Shown in pieces: positions 42,828 to 52,483 of a stretch of 64,000 bases of DNA. The notes below the pieces were generated by a model. That model had not been told where the DNA came from. It was given only the letters and a program-made list of their open reading frames with translations, and did not search any database. The stretch's first letter is position 1. Each line of letters opens with the position of its first letter. The position numbers were made by a program, and so were the translations under genes. The stretch spans positions 35,646 through 99,645 of the forward strand of contig JBOFQB010000091.1 of assembly GCA_051660685.1 (NCBI GenBank), in the 5' to 3' direction. Origin of the DNA: JAVBSX01 sp051660685 (GTDB lineage Bacteria > Planctomycetota > Planctomycetia > Pirellulales > Thermoguttaceae).

Positions 42828-45800
42828 CTATTCTTCAAGGATCGTGACCAAACTCGGCGATTCGGCTGTTAATCGCATGTTGCTGAAACAACCCCAATCA
42901 GCAGTCGAATCGTTGTTCAGACCAACATCGGCAATCAAACGAAGCTGGATGTTCTTGCCGATCCAAGAAACCAGACTCCCCCGAATTTCTGCCCAATCGT
43001 TTCTCGTTTGGAACAATTCGGCTATTTTTGTCTCCTTCAATCGTCCCCGTCGTTCTTTTTCAACAACGACAACCTGATACAAAACACCGTCACTTGTATC
43101 ACCCCCGCCCCGCAATCCGACTTCAACCGAACAAGTGATCGTCGGGTCGTTCGGAACAGCGAACGATTCACTCAGCAAAAACGTCGAACCAACCCCGTTG
43201 GTGTAAGGAGGATGAACCGACCAACCTTTTTGCCGTTTCGTCCCGCAAATCGGTTCGTCCAGATAAGCATAAGCCCCACTTGATTCATCCATCTTGTGAA
43301 CCGTTCCGTCTCGCAAAATATAACCTGATTCGTATTGTTGGGACAAGACATCGTACATTCTGAGTTTTTCTTCGGTTTTCAGATAAACGACTTTTTCACA
43401 CAAAATGCCGGAATCCGTTCTTTCTGAACCGTTCATGTCCCGATTGTCAGGATCAAGAACAGGATCGAGGGCGTGAACATTGACAGGATAAACGACGAGA
43501 GCATCATCAGGTGCAAGAACGGGATCAGAGACAATCTCCAGATGAACCTTTTCCCGTTGTGGACGTTGAGCCGGATTGATTTTTTTCTTCCAAGTCAATC
43601 GCTGATTGGGACGCAGTGTTAACGGGTCGATTTCCGGTTCCTTGCCCTCTTGTGTCCAGATTGCTTTGACCGATTGCTCCCGATTTCCGTTGAAACGAAT
43701 TTGATATTCCAACATTTGTTGCGAATCACCATAAGAAACGTCAACATGACAAAGAGGTTTAATGTCAAAATCGAGCCAAACAAAATCACTTAAATCGGTT
43801 ATTAAAGGAACCGAATTGTTTGCGTCTGAATCAGCGGAATTTAACTTGACTGAATCAGAGTTGTTGGAATCAGAGTTGGAATTTGATTGGTCCGAATTCA
43901 CATTGTTCTTTTTCGTTGGAATCCAAGACCAATACAGCGACCCAATTTTGGCGGATTCAGGTATTATGAGACCTTCTTCCCTTGTAAGGACCTTTTGCGA
44001 AAGGACCTCTTGCGTTCCTCTTTCATCCTCCTTGTCTGCATTTCGTTGCCCGCTTTTCCCGTTTTCCCCATTTTCCCCGTTTTTCTCGGTTTTTTCGGCT
44101 CGTTCAGGGAACAGAACTTTGACGGTTTCACCCGGAACAGCGACAATCTGGTCGCATTTCGGTTCCAAACCGGCATTGTTGCGAATTCGTTCAGACGGTT
44201 GAACCCTATAACTGATTGCCCCTTCTGTTGGAGCAATATGCAGAAAACCGCGAGAAGAATACCGAGTTGTTGCGTTCCCCAATTCCTTGCGGTCAAAATC
44301 AAGAGCAACGACATCAGCTTCATTCGGCAAATCCCAACGAATTGCAAATTGGGTTGACCCTTTATCACCTAAAACACCTGGAATGACCTCATAAACGTTT
44401 TCACCTTCTTTCAGCACAATCAACTGTCCGTCACATAAAACCTTCTCAAATCGAGTCCATGTTCCGCGAGAATCGGCAAAGATGTAACGGGGCGAATCGA
44501 CGTAATCAACCCGATGTTCTTCGATCATCCGACTGAACGCCGTTATTTTCTGTTGAGGATCAACAACAACCCAACCATTTGGGGGAAGAACCGTTCTAAG
44601 TTCCAGAATCTCCCAGTTGTTCTTCGCATTTCCGTTGACATAGAGTTGCAAACCATCTTCATATTCCAAGAACAGGCGATTTTCCCGAAATGCGTCATTC
44701 CCTAATGCAAGCGACGTCGGGAAAAAGATGCCGTTTGAATCGGCGTACAGAATTTTCCGAATGTTTTGCAGAGCATAACGGGCATGAAGTTGTTGAACTG
44801 TAAAGTATGACCGAATTGCTCCTGAAAAACCTCGTTCTAACGCAAGAAAACCTGTATGACCAAACGCAAGCGTCGCTGCTAAAAACCGGTCCAGAATCGC
44901 GTCCTGCTCCAAAACCGTTGTTGCAGTCGGAACCTGATTGTAAAACATTTGCAGGTTTCCCATTCCAAAATTACAACACTTAGGATGTATCTTGAGCAGG
45001 TCAAAATCAACCAACCAGGGATTTTCGGAAATCTTATACGCCTGATCTTGCGCATAATTCCCGTCAACCAAACCACAATAATACCAATGATTATTCCCCT
45101 CACTGTAAACCGGTCCCCCCCAAATTTTCCGTTGATGCAACAACAATTCACCATAAGCGTAAAACGTCGCCGCAAACGTCCCTGCTCCAGGAACCCGGGC
45201 GTCAAAATCAACGTAAGCCCAAGGTTCAACAGCTGTATGAACATCACAATAGGCCGTATTGAAATGAAACTTGTTTTGGATGATTTCCGTTATCTTCGGT
45301 TCCACTTCAACAACCCGGGACGGTTTCGGATTGTAACAACGGGCCCATGCTTCTCGCCAATCTCCGTTTGAAGTTCGGGTTACCCAATCCTCATTCCAGT
45401 ATTCGTTTGTCGGGCTGTAATCCGTGTAATTGTTGTAAGGTCCATAAACAAAACCAAGTCCATGAATTTTTTGCGTGTATTCCAACTGCCCCTCATCCCC
45501 CCCTTTTCCGGGCGCAGCTTTGGTCCTGAATGTGAAACTATCCCCCTCATCACGCCAAAGTGTTTCATGATCGGTAATTAACATGTTCTCGATTCCAAAA
45601 CGACGAACCCGATTCCAGAGTTGGTAATCCTGTTCATGATTGGACGCCGCATGTGCAATCCAGACTTTTTCTCCCGTCACATTTTTCCAGGGAGATGGAT
45701 CATTCGGAATATTCGGCAACACTTCCTCAAACTGTGTCGAAATCGTTATAAAAGCCCGCTCAAAACAATCGTTGTACGTTCCGTCCGTTTTCGGCAAATA

Positions 45801-47255
45801 CCGACTTCCGCCGTTGATTTGGACGGAATCGGCAGAAAGACGGTTTCGGAACGTCAATTCCGACGAATTGGACAGTGTATGATCGAGAATTTCGTGAAGA
45901 AACAACGGTTGGTCCTTTTCTCCGAGGACCAAAACGGACGGTCGATTGGATCGGGTTCCGACCAGATACGGAATTTGGATCACTCGGGGATTGGGAGCTC
46001 CTTCAATTCTTCCGAATGAAAAACCGAGAACAGCTCCTCCCCGCGATTGAACGTCGAGAATCAACGTCTTGTGAACCAGTTGGAAACGGTATTCATATTC
46101 AATGGACCCTTTTTTCCAACAAGCAATGATCGTTTCACCTTTTTTCTGCAATCGAACCAATTCGGGATTCGGGTCAACCTCTTTTTCAGAACCCTCTTTC
46201 GTCAATTCATCATCTGAAGAATGAAGTAATGCCGGATTAAACAACAATTGTCCTTCAACAAAGGGGTCCAGATCGATTTTCGGCCCAATTGCGGGTCTCC
46301 AAGAAACTGTTAAATCACTCAAAAAACCGGTTTTGGGGAAATAGGTCCAAACCAATACTCCGTCCGGTCCCCGCGATTCCCAAGAAACGCCCGATGATTC
46401 TGCATTTAGTTCAAGATGGACTCCATTTGTCTGTCCCTGTTCCGTCGATAATGGGGTCGGCAAAAGTGTTTCTTCCCGATTGGGAAACGGCAATCGGCCC
46501 GGTCCCGTGTTTGTCCCAACCGAAAAACCGTCTGGAAAATCTATGCCCCTTTTAGGTCTCGGTTCGTAAACAAGCGGTTTCAGCTCTTCCTTATAAAAGC
46601 TGAGATTATCAAAAAACAGTTCTCTCGGTTCGGTGTTTGAACCCCGAATCACCTCGATTCCAATGAAAGAGGGGGATTCACCCAATTGTCGCAATTCGTC
46701 GGGCGAAAAGTGATGGTGCATCATCCACCATTCTCTCCAACGGACCCGACCAAGCGAAAATCGGGCAACTTTTCCCCGTCCTTGTTCTCCTTCCGATTGC
46801 AGTAAAATGTTAATCCCAACTTGCGGGGTACTTGGATCAGGAGCCCAATCCCAATTATTCCCGCAAATCCAAAAATTCAACGAATCAAAGGGTTGCGTCA
46901 ACGGAATCGGTTGTGCGGGAGAAATCCGAATCGACTCTTTTCCCGTTTTGTCCGACAAATCGTCCGCATGATAGGTCAAATGCCCAACATAATCCCCCCA
47001 AAGTTGCTCTTTCTGTGACCTTTCAAAGGTCGCTTGTGAATGGACTGTTTCAACCGTCCAACTGTCCAGATTCTCAAAATCAACAAGAGGAGGATGATCG
47101 TCAATCGTTCGATTTGCCCAAACCATTTCATAGGGTCGAGCTCCAACCGATTCGTCGGAAAAGGCAAACAAGTCAAAAAGGTTGTAACCCAATAGAAAGC
47201 AGAAGAAAAACAAGAACCTTGAAAAAGGTTCCGTCCGTAAACGATTTGACAACAT
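42828..47255 (-). CDS. Very large secreted protein, probable glycoside hydrolase
   Basis: 1475 residues. Signal peptide about 1-33. The N-terminal third is beta-sandwich-like (carbohydrate-binding type, PLVDFENLDSWTVE...SLNFWICGNNWDWAPDP). The central part looks like a TIM-barrel glycosidase: KVWIAHAASNHEQDYQLWNRVRRFGIENMLITDHETLWRDEGDSFTF, YNNYTDYSPTNEYW, AYCDVHTAVEPWAYVDFDARVP and GPVYSEGNNHWYYCGLVDG, which has acidic residues after barrel strands (TDH, YCD, YSEG). I cannot assign a CAZy family; DUF5696 or GH101-like proteins are possibilities. The C-terminal part has further beta domains and ends in a jelly-roll-like segment. Two low-complexity inserts (Glu-Lys-Asn-Gly and Ser-Asn-Asp types, about 1030-1150) lie between domains. 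No downstream operon partner. Confidence 0.7.
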   Translation of the reverse strand: MLSNRLRTEPFSRFLFFFCFLLGYNLFDLFAFSDESVGARPYEMVWANRTIDDHPPLVDFENLDSWTVETVHSQATFERSQKEQLWGDYVGHLTYHADDLSDKTGKESIRISPAQPIPLTQPFDSLNFWICGNNWDWAPDPSTPQVGINILLQSEGEQGRGKVARFSLGRVRWREWWMMHHHFSPDELRQLGESPSFIGIEVIRGSNTEPRELFFDNLSFYKEELKPLVYEPRPKRGIDFPDGFSVGTNTGPGRLPFPNREETLLPTPLSTEQGQTNGVHLELNAESSGVSWESRGPDGVLVWTYFPKTGFLSDLTVSWRPAIGPKIDLDPFVEGQLLFNPALLHSSDDELTKEGSEKEVDPNPELVRLQKKGETIIACWKKGSIEYEYRFQLVHKTLILDVQSRGGAVLGFSFGRIEGAPNPRVIQIPYLVGTRSNRPSVLVLGEKDQPLFLHEILDHTLSNSSELTFRNRLSADSVQINGGSRYLPKTDGTYNDCFERAFITISTQFEEVLPNIPNDPSPWKNVTGEKVWIAHAASNHEQDYQLWNRVRRFGIENMLITDHETLWRDEGDSFTFRTKAAPGKGGDEGQLEYTQKIHGLGFVYGPYNNYTDYSPTNEYWNEDWVTRTSNGDWREAWARCYNPKPSRVVEVEPKITEIIQNKFHFNTAYCDVHTAVEPWAYVDFDARVPGAGTFAATFYAYGELLLHQRKIWGGPVYSEGNNHWYYCGLVDGNYAQDQAYKISENPWLVDFDLLKIHPKCCNFGMGNLQMFYNQVPTATTVLEQDAILDRFLAATLAFGHTGFLALERGFSGAIRSYFTVQQLHARYALQNIRKILYADSNGIFFPTSLALGNDAFRENRLFLEYEDGLQLYVNGNAKNNWEILELRTVLPPNGWVVVDPQQKITAFSRMIEEHRVDYVDSPRYIFADSRGTWTRFEKVLCDGQLIVLKEGENVYEVIPGVLGDKGSTQFAIRWDLPNEADVVALDFDRKELGNATTRYSSRGFLHIAPTEGAISYRVQPSERIRNNAGLEPKCDQIVAVPGETVKVLFPERAEKTEKNGENGENGKSGQRNADKEDERGTQEVLSQKVLTREEGLIIPESAKIGSLYWSWIPTKKNNVNSDQSNSNSDSNNSDSVKLNSADSDANNSVPLITDLSDFVWLDFDIKPLCHVDVSYGDSQQMLEYQIRFNGNREQSVKAIWTQEGKEPEIDPLTLRPNQRLTWKKKINPAQRPQREKVHLEIVSDPVLAPDDALVVYPVNVHALDPVLDPDNRDMNGSERTDSGILCEKVVYLKTEEKLRMYDVLSQQYESGYILRDGTVHKMDESSGAYAYLDEPICGTKRQKGWSVHPPYTNGVGSTFLLSESFAVPNDPTITCSVEVGLRGGGDTSDGVLYQVVVVEKERRGRLKETKIAELFQTRNDWAEIRGSLVSWIGKNIQLRLIADVGLNNDSTADWGCFSNMRLTAESPSLVTILEE

Positions 47256-47506
47256 GAAAAAATTCCTATTTTAAGTCTGTTTGGGGAAGGTGCGGGAAAC
47301 CGTGTCAACAGCAGATTTCGGCCTGATTATAACGGAAATCATCCGACGATACTACAAACCTATTCCTAAAAGAGGGTTTCTTGTTTAATGCTCTTGCAAT
47401 TCGGTTGTTGGGGAATTAGAATGGGGCGAACTTTTTGGCGGGCGTGCTTGCGCCCCTGAGCTTTATTTTTTTATCCCAACATATAGGAAATAGGAGAAAA
47501 GAAAGA
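47256..47506. other. Intergenic region between divergent genes
   Basis: Nothing is recognisable apart from a small hairpin GGGCG-TGCTTG-CGCCC (about 47441-47456) and a T-run shortly after; it may hold the two promoters. Confidence 0.35.
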
Positions 47507-48715
47507 ATGACGCAGACAATCAATGTTGCGATGATCGGTCAGGGTTTTATGGGACGATCCCATTCAAACGCTTGGGGACAGGTCAACCGTTTTTTTAACG
47601 CCCCCCTTAAAGCCGTTATGCACACTGTATACGGCATGGAAGGTGAAAATCCGCAAGTTTTTGCCGAAAAATGGGGTTGGGCACATGCTTCAACCGATTG
47701 GGAAAATCTGGTCAAATCGCCCGAAATTGGACTTGTTGACATTGTGACTCCGAATTTCATGCACGCTCCTCCTGCAAAAGCAGCGATTGCAGCCGGAAAA
47801 CCTTGTGCTTGTGAAAAACCGATTGCCGGAACTCTTTCGGAAGCGCGGGAAATGGCAGAAGCAGCTGCAAAAGCGAAAGTCCCCAGTTTCGTCTGGTTCA
47901 ATTACCGACGAGCACCCGCTGTTGCTTTTGCTCATCAATTGGTCAAACAGGGCGCAATCGGCGAAATCCGTCACATTCGCGCAACGTATCTTCAGGATTG
48001 GGCCGACGAGTCGGTTCCGTATGCTTGGAGATTCAAGAAGGAATTGGCCGGTTCAGGCGCACATGGTGATTTGAATGCCCATATTATTGACATGACCCGA
48101 TTTGTGTCCGGTCTGGAAATTTCCGATGTTTGTGGAGCAGTTGCAGAAACCTTTGTCAAGCAGCGTAAAATTATCGATCAGGATAGTGGAGGAGGAATCG
48201 TAACCGACGAACAAATGCGGTATAAGAAAGATGGGGCCGGTTCCTGCAAAATGGGGGATGTGACCGTCGATGATACGGTTCTGTTCCTTGCAAAGTACAA
48301 TAATGGAGCGGTTGGTTCGTATGAAGCAGCTCGACAAGCAACGGGGAATCAAAATGCAAACGGTTTTGAAATCAACGGAACGAAGGGAGCGTTGAAGTTT
48401 AATTTTGAGCGGATGAACACGCTTGAATTTTATGATGCAACACGACCGCGAGCTGTTCAGGGTTGGACGACAATCATGTGTACACATGGAGCCGATCATC
48501 CTTACGTTGCCAATTATTGGCCGGACGCTCACATTATTGGATATGAACATTGTTTCACGAGTATGGCGTATGACATTTTGCTGAAATTGGCGGGGAAAGA
48601 ACCGACGGTTCCGCTTCCTGACTTTAATGATGCTTATCAGACACAACGGGTTTTGGAAGCGGCAATGATTGCGGCGGTCGAACGACGTTGGGTCAACCTC
48701 GATTCCGTGAAGTAG
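47507..48715 (+). CDS. Gfo/Idh/MocA family NAD(P)-dependent oxidoreductase
   Basis: 402 residues from ATG 47507; the frame extends upstream but the Rossmann fold starts right after this Met (TINVAMIGQGFMGRSHSNAW). The Rossmann motif G-x-G-x-x-G, the ACEKPIAGTLSEAREMAEAA strand (Lys of EKP is the usual catalytic lysine), and GDLNAHIIDMTRFVSG (with the catalytic DxxxH/H region) are all present. The C-terminal domain has DDTVLFLAKYNNGAVGSYEAARQATGNQNANGFEINGTKGALKFNFE. Members act on sugars or inositols; the substrate is not evident. Located in the cytoplasm (no signal). It stands alone before a heptanucleotide tract. Confidence 0.9.
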   Translation: MTQTINVAMIGQGFMGRSHSNAWGQVNRFFNAPLKAVMHTVYGMEGENPQVFAEKWGWAHASTDWENLVKSPEIGLVDIVTPNFMHAPPAKAAIAAGKPCACEKPIAGTLSEAREMAEAAAKAKVPSFVWFNYRRAPAVAFAHQLVKQGAIGEIRHIRATYLQDWADESVPYAWRFKKELAGSGAHGDLNAHIIDMTRFVSGLEISDVCGAVAETFVKQRKIIDQDSGGGIVTDEQMRYKKDGAGSCKMGDVTVDDTVLFLAKYNNGAVGSYEAARQATGNQNANGFEINGTKGALKFNFERMNTLEFYDATRPRAVQGWTTIMCTHGADHPYVANYWPDAHIIGYEHCFTSMAYDILLKLAGKEPTVPLPDFNDAYQTQRVLEAAMIAAVERRWVNLDSVK

Positions 48716-48719
48716 TTGA

Positions 48720-48900
48720 GATTAGGGGATCGGGACTGGGGGATAGGGAATAGGGGAGGAGACTTCTCGCTTTGACGCCGACTTCCAATCATGCGATCAG
48801 ATTACGTTTTTGCCTTTTTCTGTTCTCAATTATACCCCCTATTCCCTATTTTCCGAATCCCCAACACCCTATTCCCTCATCCCTATTTCCCAACCCCTAT
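48720..48900. repeat. Two heptanucleotide tracts in opposite orientation
   Basis: 48720-48756 reads GGGGATAGGGAATAGGGG; 48833-48900 reads as the complement type (CCTATTCCCTATT, CACCCTATTCCCTCATCCC). About 75 bases of unique sequence lie between them. The second tract runs to eight bases before the ABC gene start. Confidence 0.85.
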
Positions 48901-48908
48901 CTCACACG

Positions 48909-49646
48909 ATGAAAGAAGCGGCGATGATTGAGGCAATTGGCCTTACCAAGTATTATGGTGATTTTGCGGCGATTGAAAATGTGACATTTCGTGTCAATCG
49001 GGGCGAAGTGGTTGCTTTTCTTGGTCCAAATGGAGCGGGAAAAAGCACAACAATGAAACTGTTGACCGGTTATCTTGCGCCGACTCGGGGAATTGCCCGG
49101 ATTGCCGGTTTTGACATGTCCAATGACCGATTGTCGGGATCAGCCCGATTAGGTTATTTGCCGGAAAATGGTCCGCTTTACCCTGATATGAGTCCGCGAA
49201 CCTTACTCAACTTTTTCGGGCAAGCACGCGGTCTTTCCCGTCGTTTGCGAGCCGAACGAATCGCAAAAGTCGTTGAACTGTGCGATCTTGAGTCGGTAAT
49301 CGGCAAACCGATTGGAAAATTGTCCCGGGGATACCGACAACGGGTTGGTATGGCGCAGGTTCTTTTGCATGAACCGGATGTATTGATTATGGACGAACCG
49401 ACTGCGGGGTTGGACCCGAATCAGATACATGAGGTTCGGGAGACGATTCGGCGAATTGGGAAGGAAAAGACGATTCTGCTCTCGACACACATTATGCAGG
49501 AAGTGGAAGCGGTTGCGTCAAAAATTATCTTCATTAACGAAGGTCGGATCGTTTTTGAAGGTCCCGTCGAAGAAATTCACGCTTCCTCAAAAAATAACGT
49601 TAAAGACCTGAACGCCCGATTCCGAGAACTGAGCAAAGCGGTTTAG
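48909..49646 (+). CDS. ABC transporter ATP-binding protein
   Basis: 245 residues from ATG 48909. The frame is open back to 48810, but that part is translated heptanucleotide repeat and should be discarded; ATG 48924 (MIEAIGLTKYYG) is a second option. Walker A GPNGAGKST, signature LSRGYRQRVGMAQ, Walker B VLIMDEPTAGLDP and the His-loop LLSTHIMQEVEA are intact. The type is that of ABC-2 exporter ATPases (CcmA/GldA-like). Its permease is not the next gene; the long ABC-2 permease at 13822 would suit it, or a partner lies outside the window. The next gene starts five bases later. Confidence 0.92.
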   Translation: MKEAAMIEAIGLTKYYGDFAAIENVTFRVNRGEVVAFLGPNGAGKSTTMKLLTGYLAPTRGIARIAGFDMSNDRLSGSARLGYLPENGPLYPDMSPRTLLNFFGQARGLSRRLRAERIAKVVELCDLESVIGKPIGKLSRGYRQRVGMAQVLLHEPDVLIMDEPTAGLDPNQIHEVRETIRRIGKEKTILLSTHIMQEVEAVASKIIFINEGRIVFEGPVEEIHASSKNNVKDLNARFRELSKAV

Positions 49647-49651
49647 AAACC

Positions 49652-50053
49652 ATGCAAACAGGTAGAATTGGGAGCAACAACAGGACGAAGAAAAATGACA
49701 ATCTGTCACCTCTTCCTAACAGTCGTGAAGCCGTTGTGTCTTCCGAAAAAATTAACGGATATGTGTTAAATTTCAATCATCCTGTCGGGAAACATAAAGC
49801 AAGAGCTTTTGAAAAAATTTTAGGGTACAATCAGTCCAATTCGGAGAGTCTTGTTTCACAAATTCAAGCATGTGTCGATAAATGTTCGGCTCTTCCGGGA
49901 AAGAAAGACGCATATGGGCAACGATATGAAGTGAACATTCCCATAAAAGGTCCAAATGGATCAACCGCAATCGTGAGGACCGGTTGGATCATTCGAACTG
50001 ATTCGAATCAACCCGAATTGATAACGGTATATATAAAGGATGGAACACAATGA
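49652..50053 (+). CDS. DUF6883-like small protein
   Basis: 133 residues. The core reads LNFNHPVGKHKARAFEKILGYNQSNSESLVSQI...YGQRYEVNIPIKGPNGSTAIVRTGWIIRTDSNQPELITVYI, which has the layout of DUF6883 proteins (LNP-x-HP-x-G-x-HKA...YGxRYxVDxPI...TGWII). The first 30 residues are polar and probably disordered. These small proteins are often found as pairs with DUF4926 proteins, as here: the stop overlaps the next start by four bases (ATGA). A nuclease or toxin-like function has been suspected for such domains, but none is shown. It follows the ABC ATPase gene by five bases, so it may be cotranscribed, though a functional link is doubtful. Confidence 0.75.
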   Translation: MQTGRIGSNNRTKKNDNLSPLPNSREAVVSSEKINGYVLNFNHPVGKHKARAFEKILGYNQSNSESLVSQIQACVDKCSALPGKKDAYGQRYEVNIPIKGPNGSTAIVRTGWIIRTDSNQPELITVYIKDGTQ

Positions 50054-50316
50054 AGTATGATATTTACGATGTTGTGGAAACAAAAGTGAGAGTGAATGAC
50101 ATTCCATCTGGAAAAACAGGGGTGATTATCTGTGTTTTCGATCAGCCCCATGAAGCCTATGAAGTCGAATTTGTCGATTCAAAAGGGCATTGCAAAGGTC
50201 AGGCGGTTTATTTACCAGATGGTATTGAAAAAGTTGAACCGAGGACAGTCCCGCCTCTTACATCTTTGGTTTTGACAGGGGGGATTTCGGAAGTCCCAAT
50301 GAAATACAACTATTGA
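50050..50316 (+). CDS. DUF4926-like small protein
   Basis: 88 residues. MKYDIYDVVETKVRVNDIPSGKTGVIICVFDQPHEAYEVEFVDSKGHCKGQAVYLPDGIEKVEP matches the DUF4926 pattern (Y-D-x-V-x-L...G-x-x-G-x-V-V...YEVEF-V-D). It is a single small SH3-like beta barrel by prediction. It is translationally coupled to the preceding DUF6883 gene. A role as the antidote or partner of that protein is an inference from coupling and from recurrent pairing. Confidence 0.75.
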   Translation: MKYDIYDVVETKVRVNDIPSGKTGVIICVFDQPHEAYEVEFVDSKGHCKGQAVYLPDGIEKVEPRTVPPLTSLVLTGGISEVPMKYNY

Positions 50317-50377
50317 CGGACATGTCCCGACCGAAAAACAGTTATCATAATACTTCATCCGATTGGGACAGATACAG

Positions 50378-51361
50378 ATGATGAGTAAAGATGGTCAATT
50401 GCTCGCTGAATTGGCGAGTGTTCGTCAGGAAATGATGAACCGACTCGCCCAAGTGATCGTCGGGCAGAAAGAGGTTCTGGAAGAAATCCTCGTCGTTCTC
50501 CTTGCTCAAGGTCATCTCCTGCTTTGCGGCGTTCCCGGTCTTGGAAAAACACTGATCGTTCGGACCGTTGCTGAATTGCTCGACCTGAAATTCAGCCGGA
50601 TTCAGTTCACCCCCGACCTTATGCCCTCTGATATAACGGGGATTGACATTTTGCAGGAGAATCGAGAACGCGGGATTCGGGAATTAGTCTTTAATCCGGG
50701 TCCGCTCCTCGCTAACATCGTTCTTGCCGACGAAATCAATCGGACTCCACCCAAAACACAATCGGCCCTGCTTGAAGCAATGCAGGAACGTCAAGTAACT
50801 GTTGGAGGTCGGCCGTATCAACTCGGTCCCCCCTTTTTTGTCCTCGCAACCCAAAATCCGATTGAACAGGAAGGAACATACCCCTTGCCGGAATCGCAAT
50901 TGGATCGGTTTATGATGAACGTGAACATTGTGTATCCCGAATCCGAAGGGGATGAAGTTGAAATGGTTTTGCGGACGACCTCTTTGACGGGGGAGAAACA
51001 GGAACCGGTTCTGGACGGAACCCGATTGGTTGCGTTTCAGGAACTGGTTCGTCGGATTCCCGTTTCCCGAGTCATCGCCGAATATGCGGTCCAAATCGTC
51101 CGGGCAACACGTCCTGAATCGAAGAGTGCGCCGAAAACAGTTCGTGAATGTGTTCATTGGGGGGCGGGACCCCGGGCCGCACAACATTTGATTTTGGCTG
51201 CAAAAGCGTATGCGGGATTGCGGGGAGAACCAACCGTTTCCCAAGAGGATGTGATCCGCCTGATTCCGTCCGTTTTGCGACACCGAATCGTTTTGAGTTA
51301 TGCCGCACAAGCACAAGGCGTTGCCGTTGAAGAGGTCATCAAAGCTGTTTCTTCAAGGTAA
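50378..51361 (+). CDS. MoxR family AAA+ ATPase
   Basis: 327 residues from ATG 50378 (ATG 50381 is equally possible; the TTG at 50363 is less likely). The AAA_3 core shows VIVGQKEVLEEILVVLLAQGHLLLCGVPGLGKT (Walker A), RIQFTPDLMPSDITG, FNPGPLLANIVLADEINRTPPKTQSALLEAMQERQVT (Walker B), FFVLATQNPIEQEGTYPLPESQLDRFM (sensor 1), and the lid domain with GAGPRAAQHLI. These ATPases act as chaperones that help mature or activate a partner with a VWA domain or DUF58; such partners are normally the next genes. Here the next gene is a secreted protein, and the only DUF58 gene in the window is at 23424. Confidence 0.94.
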   Translation: MMSKDGQLLAELASVRQEMMNRLAQVIVGQKEVLEEILVVLLAQGHLLLCGVPGLGKTLIVRTVAELLDLKFSRIQFTPDLMPSDITGIDILQENRERGIRELVFNPGPLLANIVLADEINRTPPKTQSALLEAMQERQVTVGGRPYQLGPPFFVLATQNPIEQEGTYPLPESQLDRFMMNVNIVYPESEGDEVEMVLRTTSLTGEKQEPVLDGTRLVAFQELVRRIPVSRVIAEYAVQIVRATRPESKSAPKTVRECVHWGAGPRAAQHLILAAKAYAGLRGEPTVSQEDVIRLIPSVLRHRIVLSYAAQAQGVAVEEVIKAVSSR

Positions 51362-51535
51362 AAATTTTCCAACCCTCTTGTTAATCAACGGAATTTTTGA
51401 GAAACTTGTCGTCATAAAGAGGGTTTATTATCCCAGACCCTTGGGGTCTGTCTTCCATGACGGTTGAAGTTGGAGTTGCTTTTTGCCAGATAACATTCCA
51501 TTGTTGTCTGCTCGTTTTTTAGAAAGGATGGAAAC

Positions 51536-52477
51536 ATGAGAACCTACAAAAGATTGGGAATGTTGGCGTTGACACTTGCAATGGTAGTGAGTGCAGCCCT
51601 TGTTTATGGACAACCAGGACCTGGGGGACCGGGCGGACCTCCTGGAATGGGACCGGGGCCGGGAATGATGGGAGGACTCGGTTTAGGAGGTCTTATGGCG
51701 GTTTTCGGTGAAGAAGGTCAAAAAGACTTGGGTGTCAACGAAGACCAGATGAGCAAACTCCAGGGTGCTGCAATGGAAGCGTTCATGGAGTCGGGGATGC
51801 AAATGCCTGATCCCGAGAAAATTCGGAGTATGAGTAAGGCGGAACGGCAGAAATTGATGGAAGATGCCGACAAGTTACAAACGATTGTGATTGGGAAAGT
51901 GGAAAAGATTCTGGACAAGGATCAAATGGGCAAAGCTCGTGAACGCCTTTTTCAGGCGGGAGGAGGTTATGCCGGTCTTGGTGTCAACCAAATGAGTCAA
52001 ACGGCACTTGGCATTACGGCGGACCAAAAGGCGAAGTTAAAGGCGATTCAGAAGGAGATGTTGGATGAATTGGACCCTGCTGATATGAAAACCCCGGATG
52101 AAATTCAGGCGATGTCGCAGGAAGAACGACGTGAGTATTTCCAAAAAGTGCGTGCAAAAGGTGAAGAAGTCAAGAACAAGTACGAGGGAAAATTCAAAGC
52201 GATCTTGACGAGCGAGCAACAGGCAAAGGGGGACAAGTTGGTTGCGGACACCCCGGCGTACATTAAAGCAGCATCCGAGCGTCGCGGACCCGGACCGGGG
52301 GGACCGGGCGGACCTGGAGGACCAGCTGCAGAAGGTGAAGAAGATTTTGATTTAGGAGGAAGCACTTACGTTCCCGGTCAGGGAAGTGGGGGAGATCGTC
52401 CGCGACCGCCGAAATCAACCGGGGGAGGATTCCCGAAAAAGGCAGATAAAGATAAAGATAAGGAGAAGGACAAGTAA
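51536..52477 (+). CDS. Secreted Spy/CpxP-like helical protein, glycine/proline-rich ends
   Basis: 313 residues. Signal peptide about 1-26 (ending VYGQ), with a Gly/Pro/Met-rich stretch after it. The middle has two Spy-like helical units (DLGVNEDQMSKLQGAAMEAFM and ALGITADQKAKLKAIQKEMLDEL), each starting 'L-G-[VI]-x-x-D-Q', followed by EILDKDQ- and LTSEQQ-type helices. The C-terminus is Gly/Pro-rich with a KKADKDKDKEKDK lysine/aspartate tail. AAAGGA upstream provides a ribosome-binding site. It is a likely paralogue of the protein at 1392. The next gene starts six bases after it, suggesting cotranscription with the HzsA-related protein. Role unknown. Confidence 0.78.
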   Translation: MRTYKRLGMLALTLAMVVSAALVYGQPGPGGPGGPPGMGPGPGMMGGLGLGGLMAVFGEEGQKDLGVNEDQMSKLQGAAMEAFMESGMQMPDPEKIRSMSKAERQKLMEDADKLQTIVIGKVEKILDKDQMGKARERLFQAGGGYAGLGVNQMSQTALGITADQKAKLKAIQKEMLDELDPADMKTPDEIQAMSQEERREYFQKVRAKGEEVKNKYEGKFKAILTSEQQAKGDKLVADTPAYIKAASERRGPGPGGPGGPGGPAAEGEEDFDLGGSTYVPGQGSGGDRPRPPKSTGGGFPKKADKDKDKEKDK

Positions 52478-52483
52478 AGAGTA

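Noticed and set aside
48810..48908. N-terminal extension of the ABC ATPase (33 residues)
   Set aside because: It is a translation of the heptanucleotide tract (YSLFPIP-type residues); the ATG at 48909 begins the family sequence.
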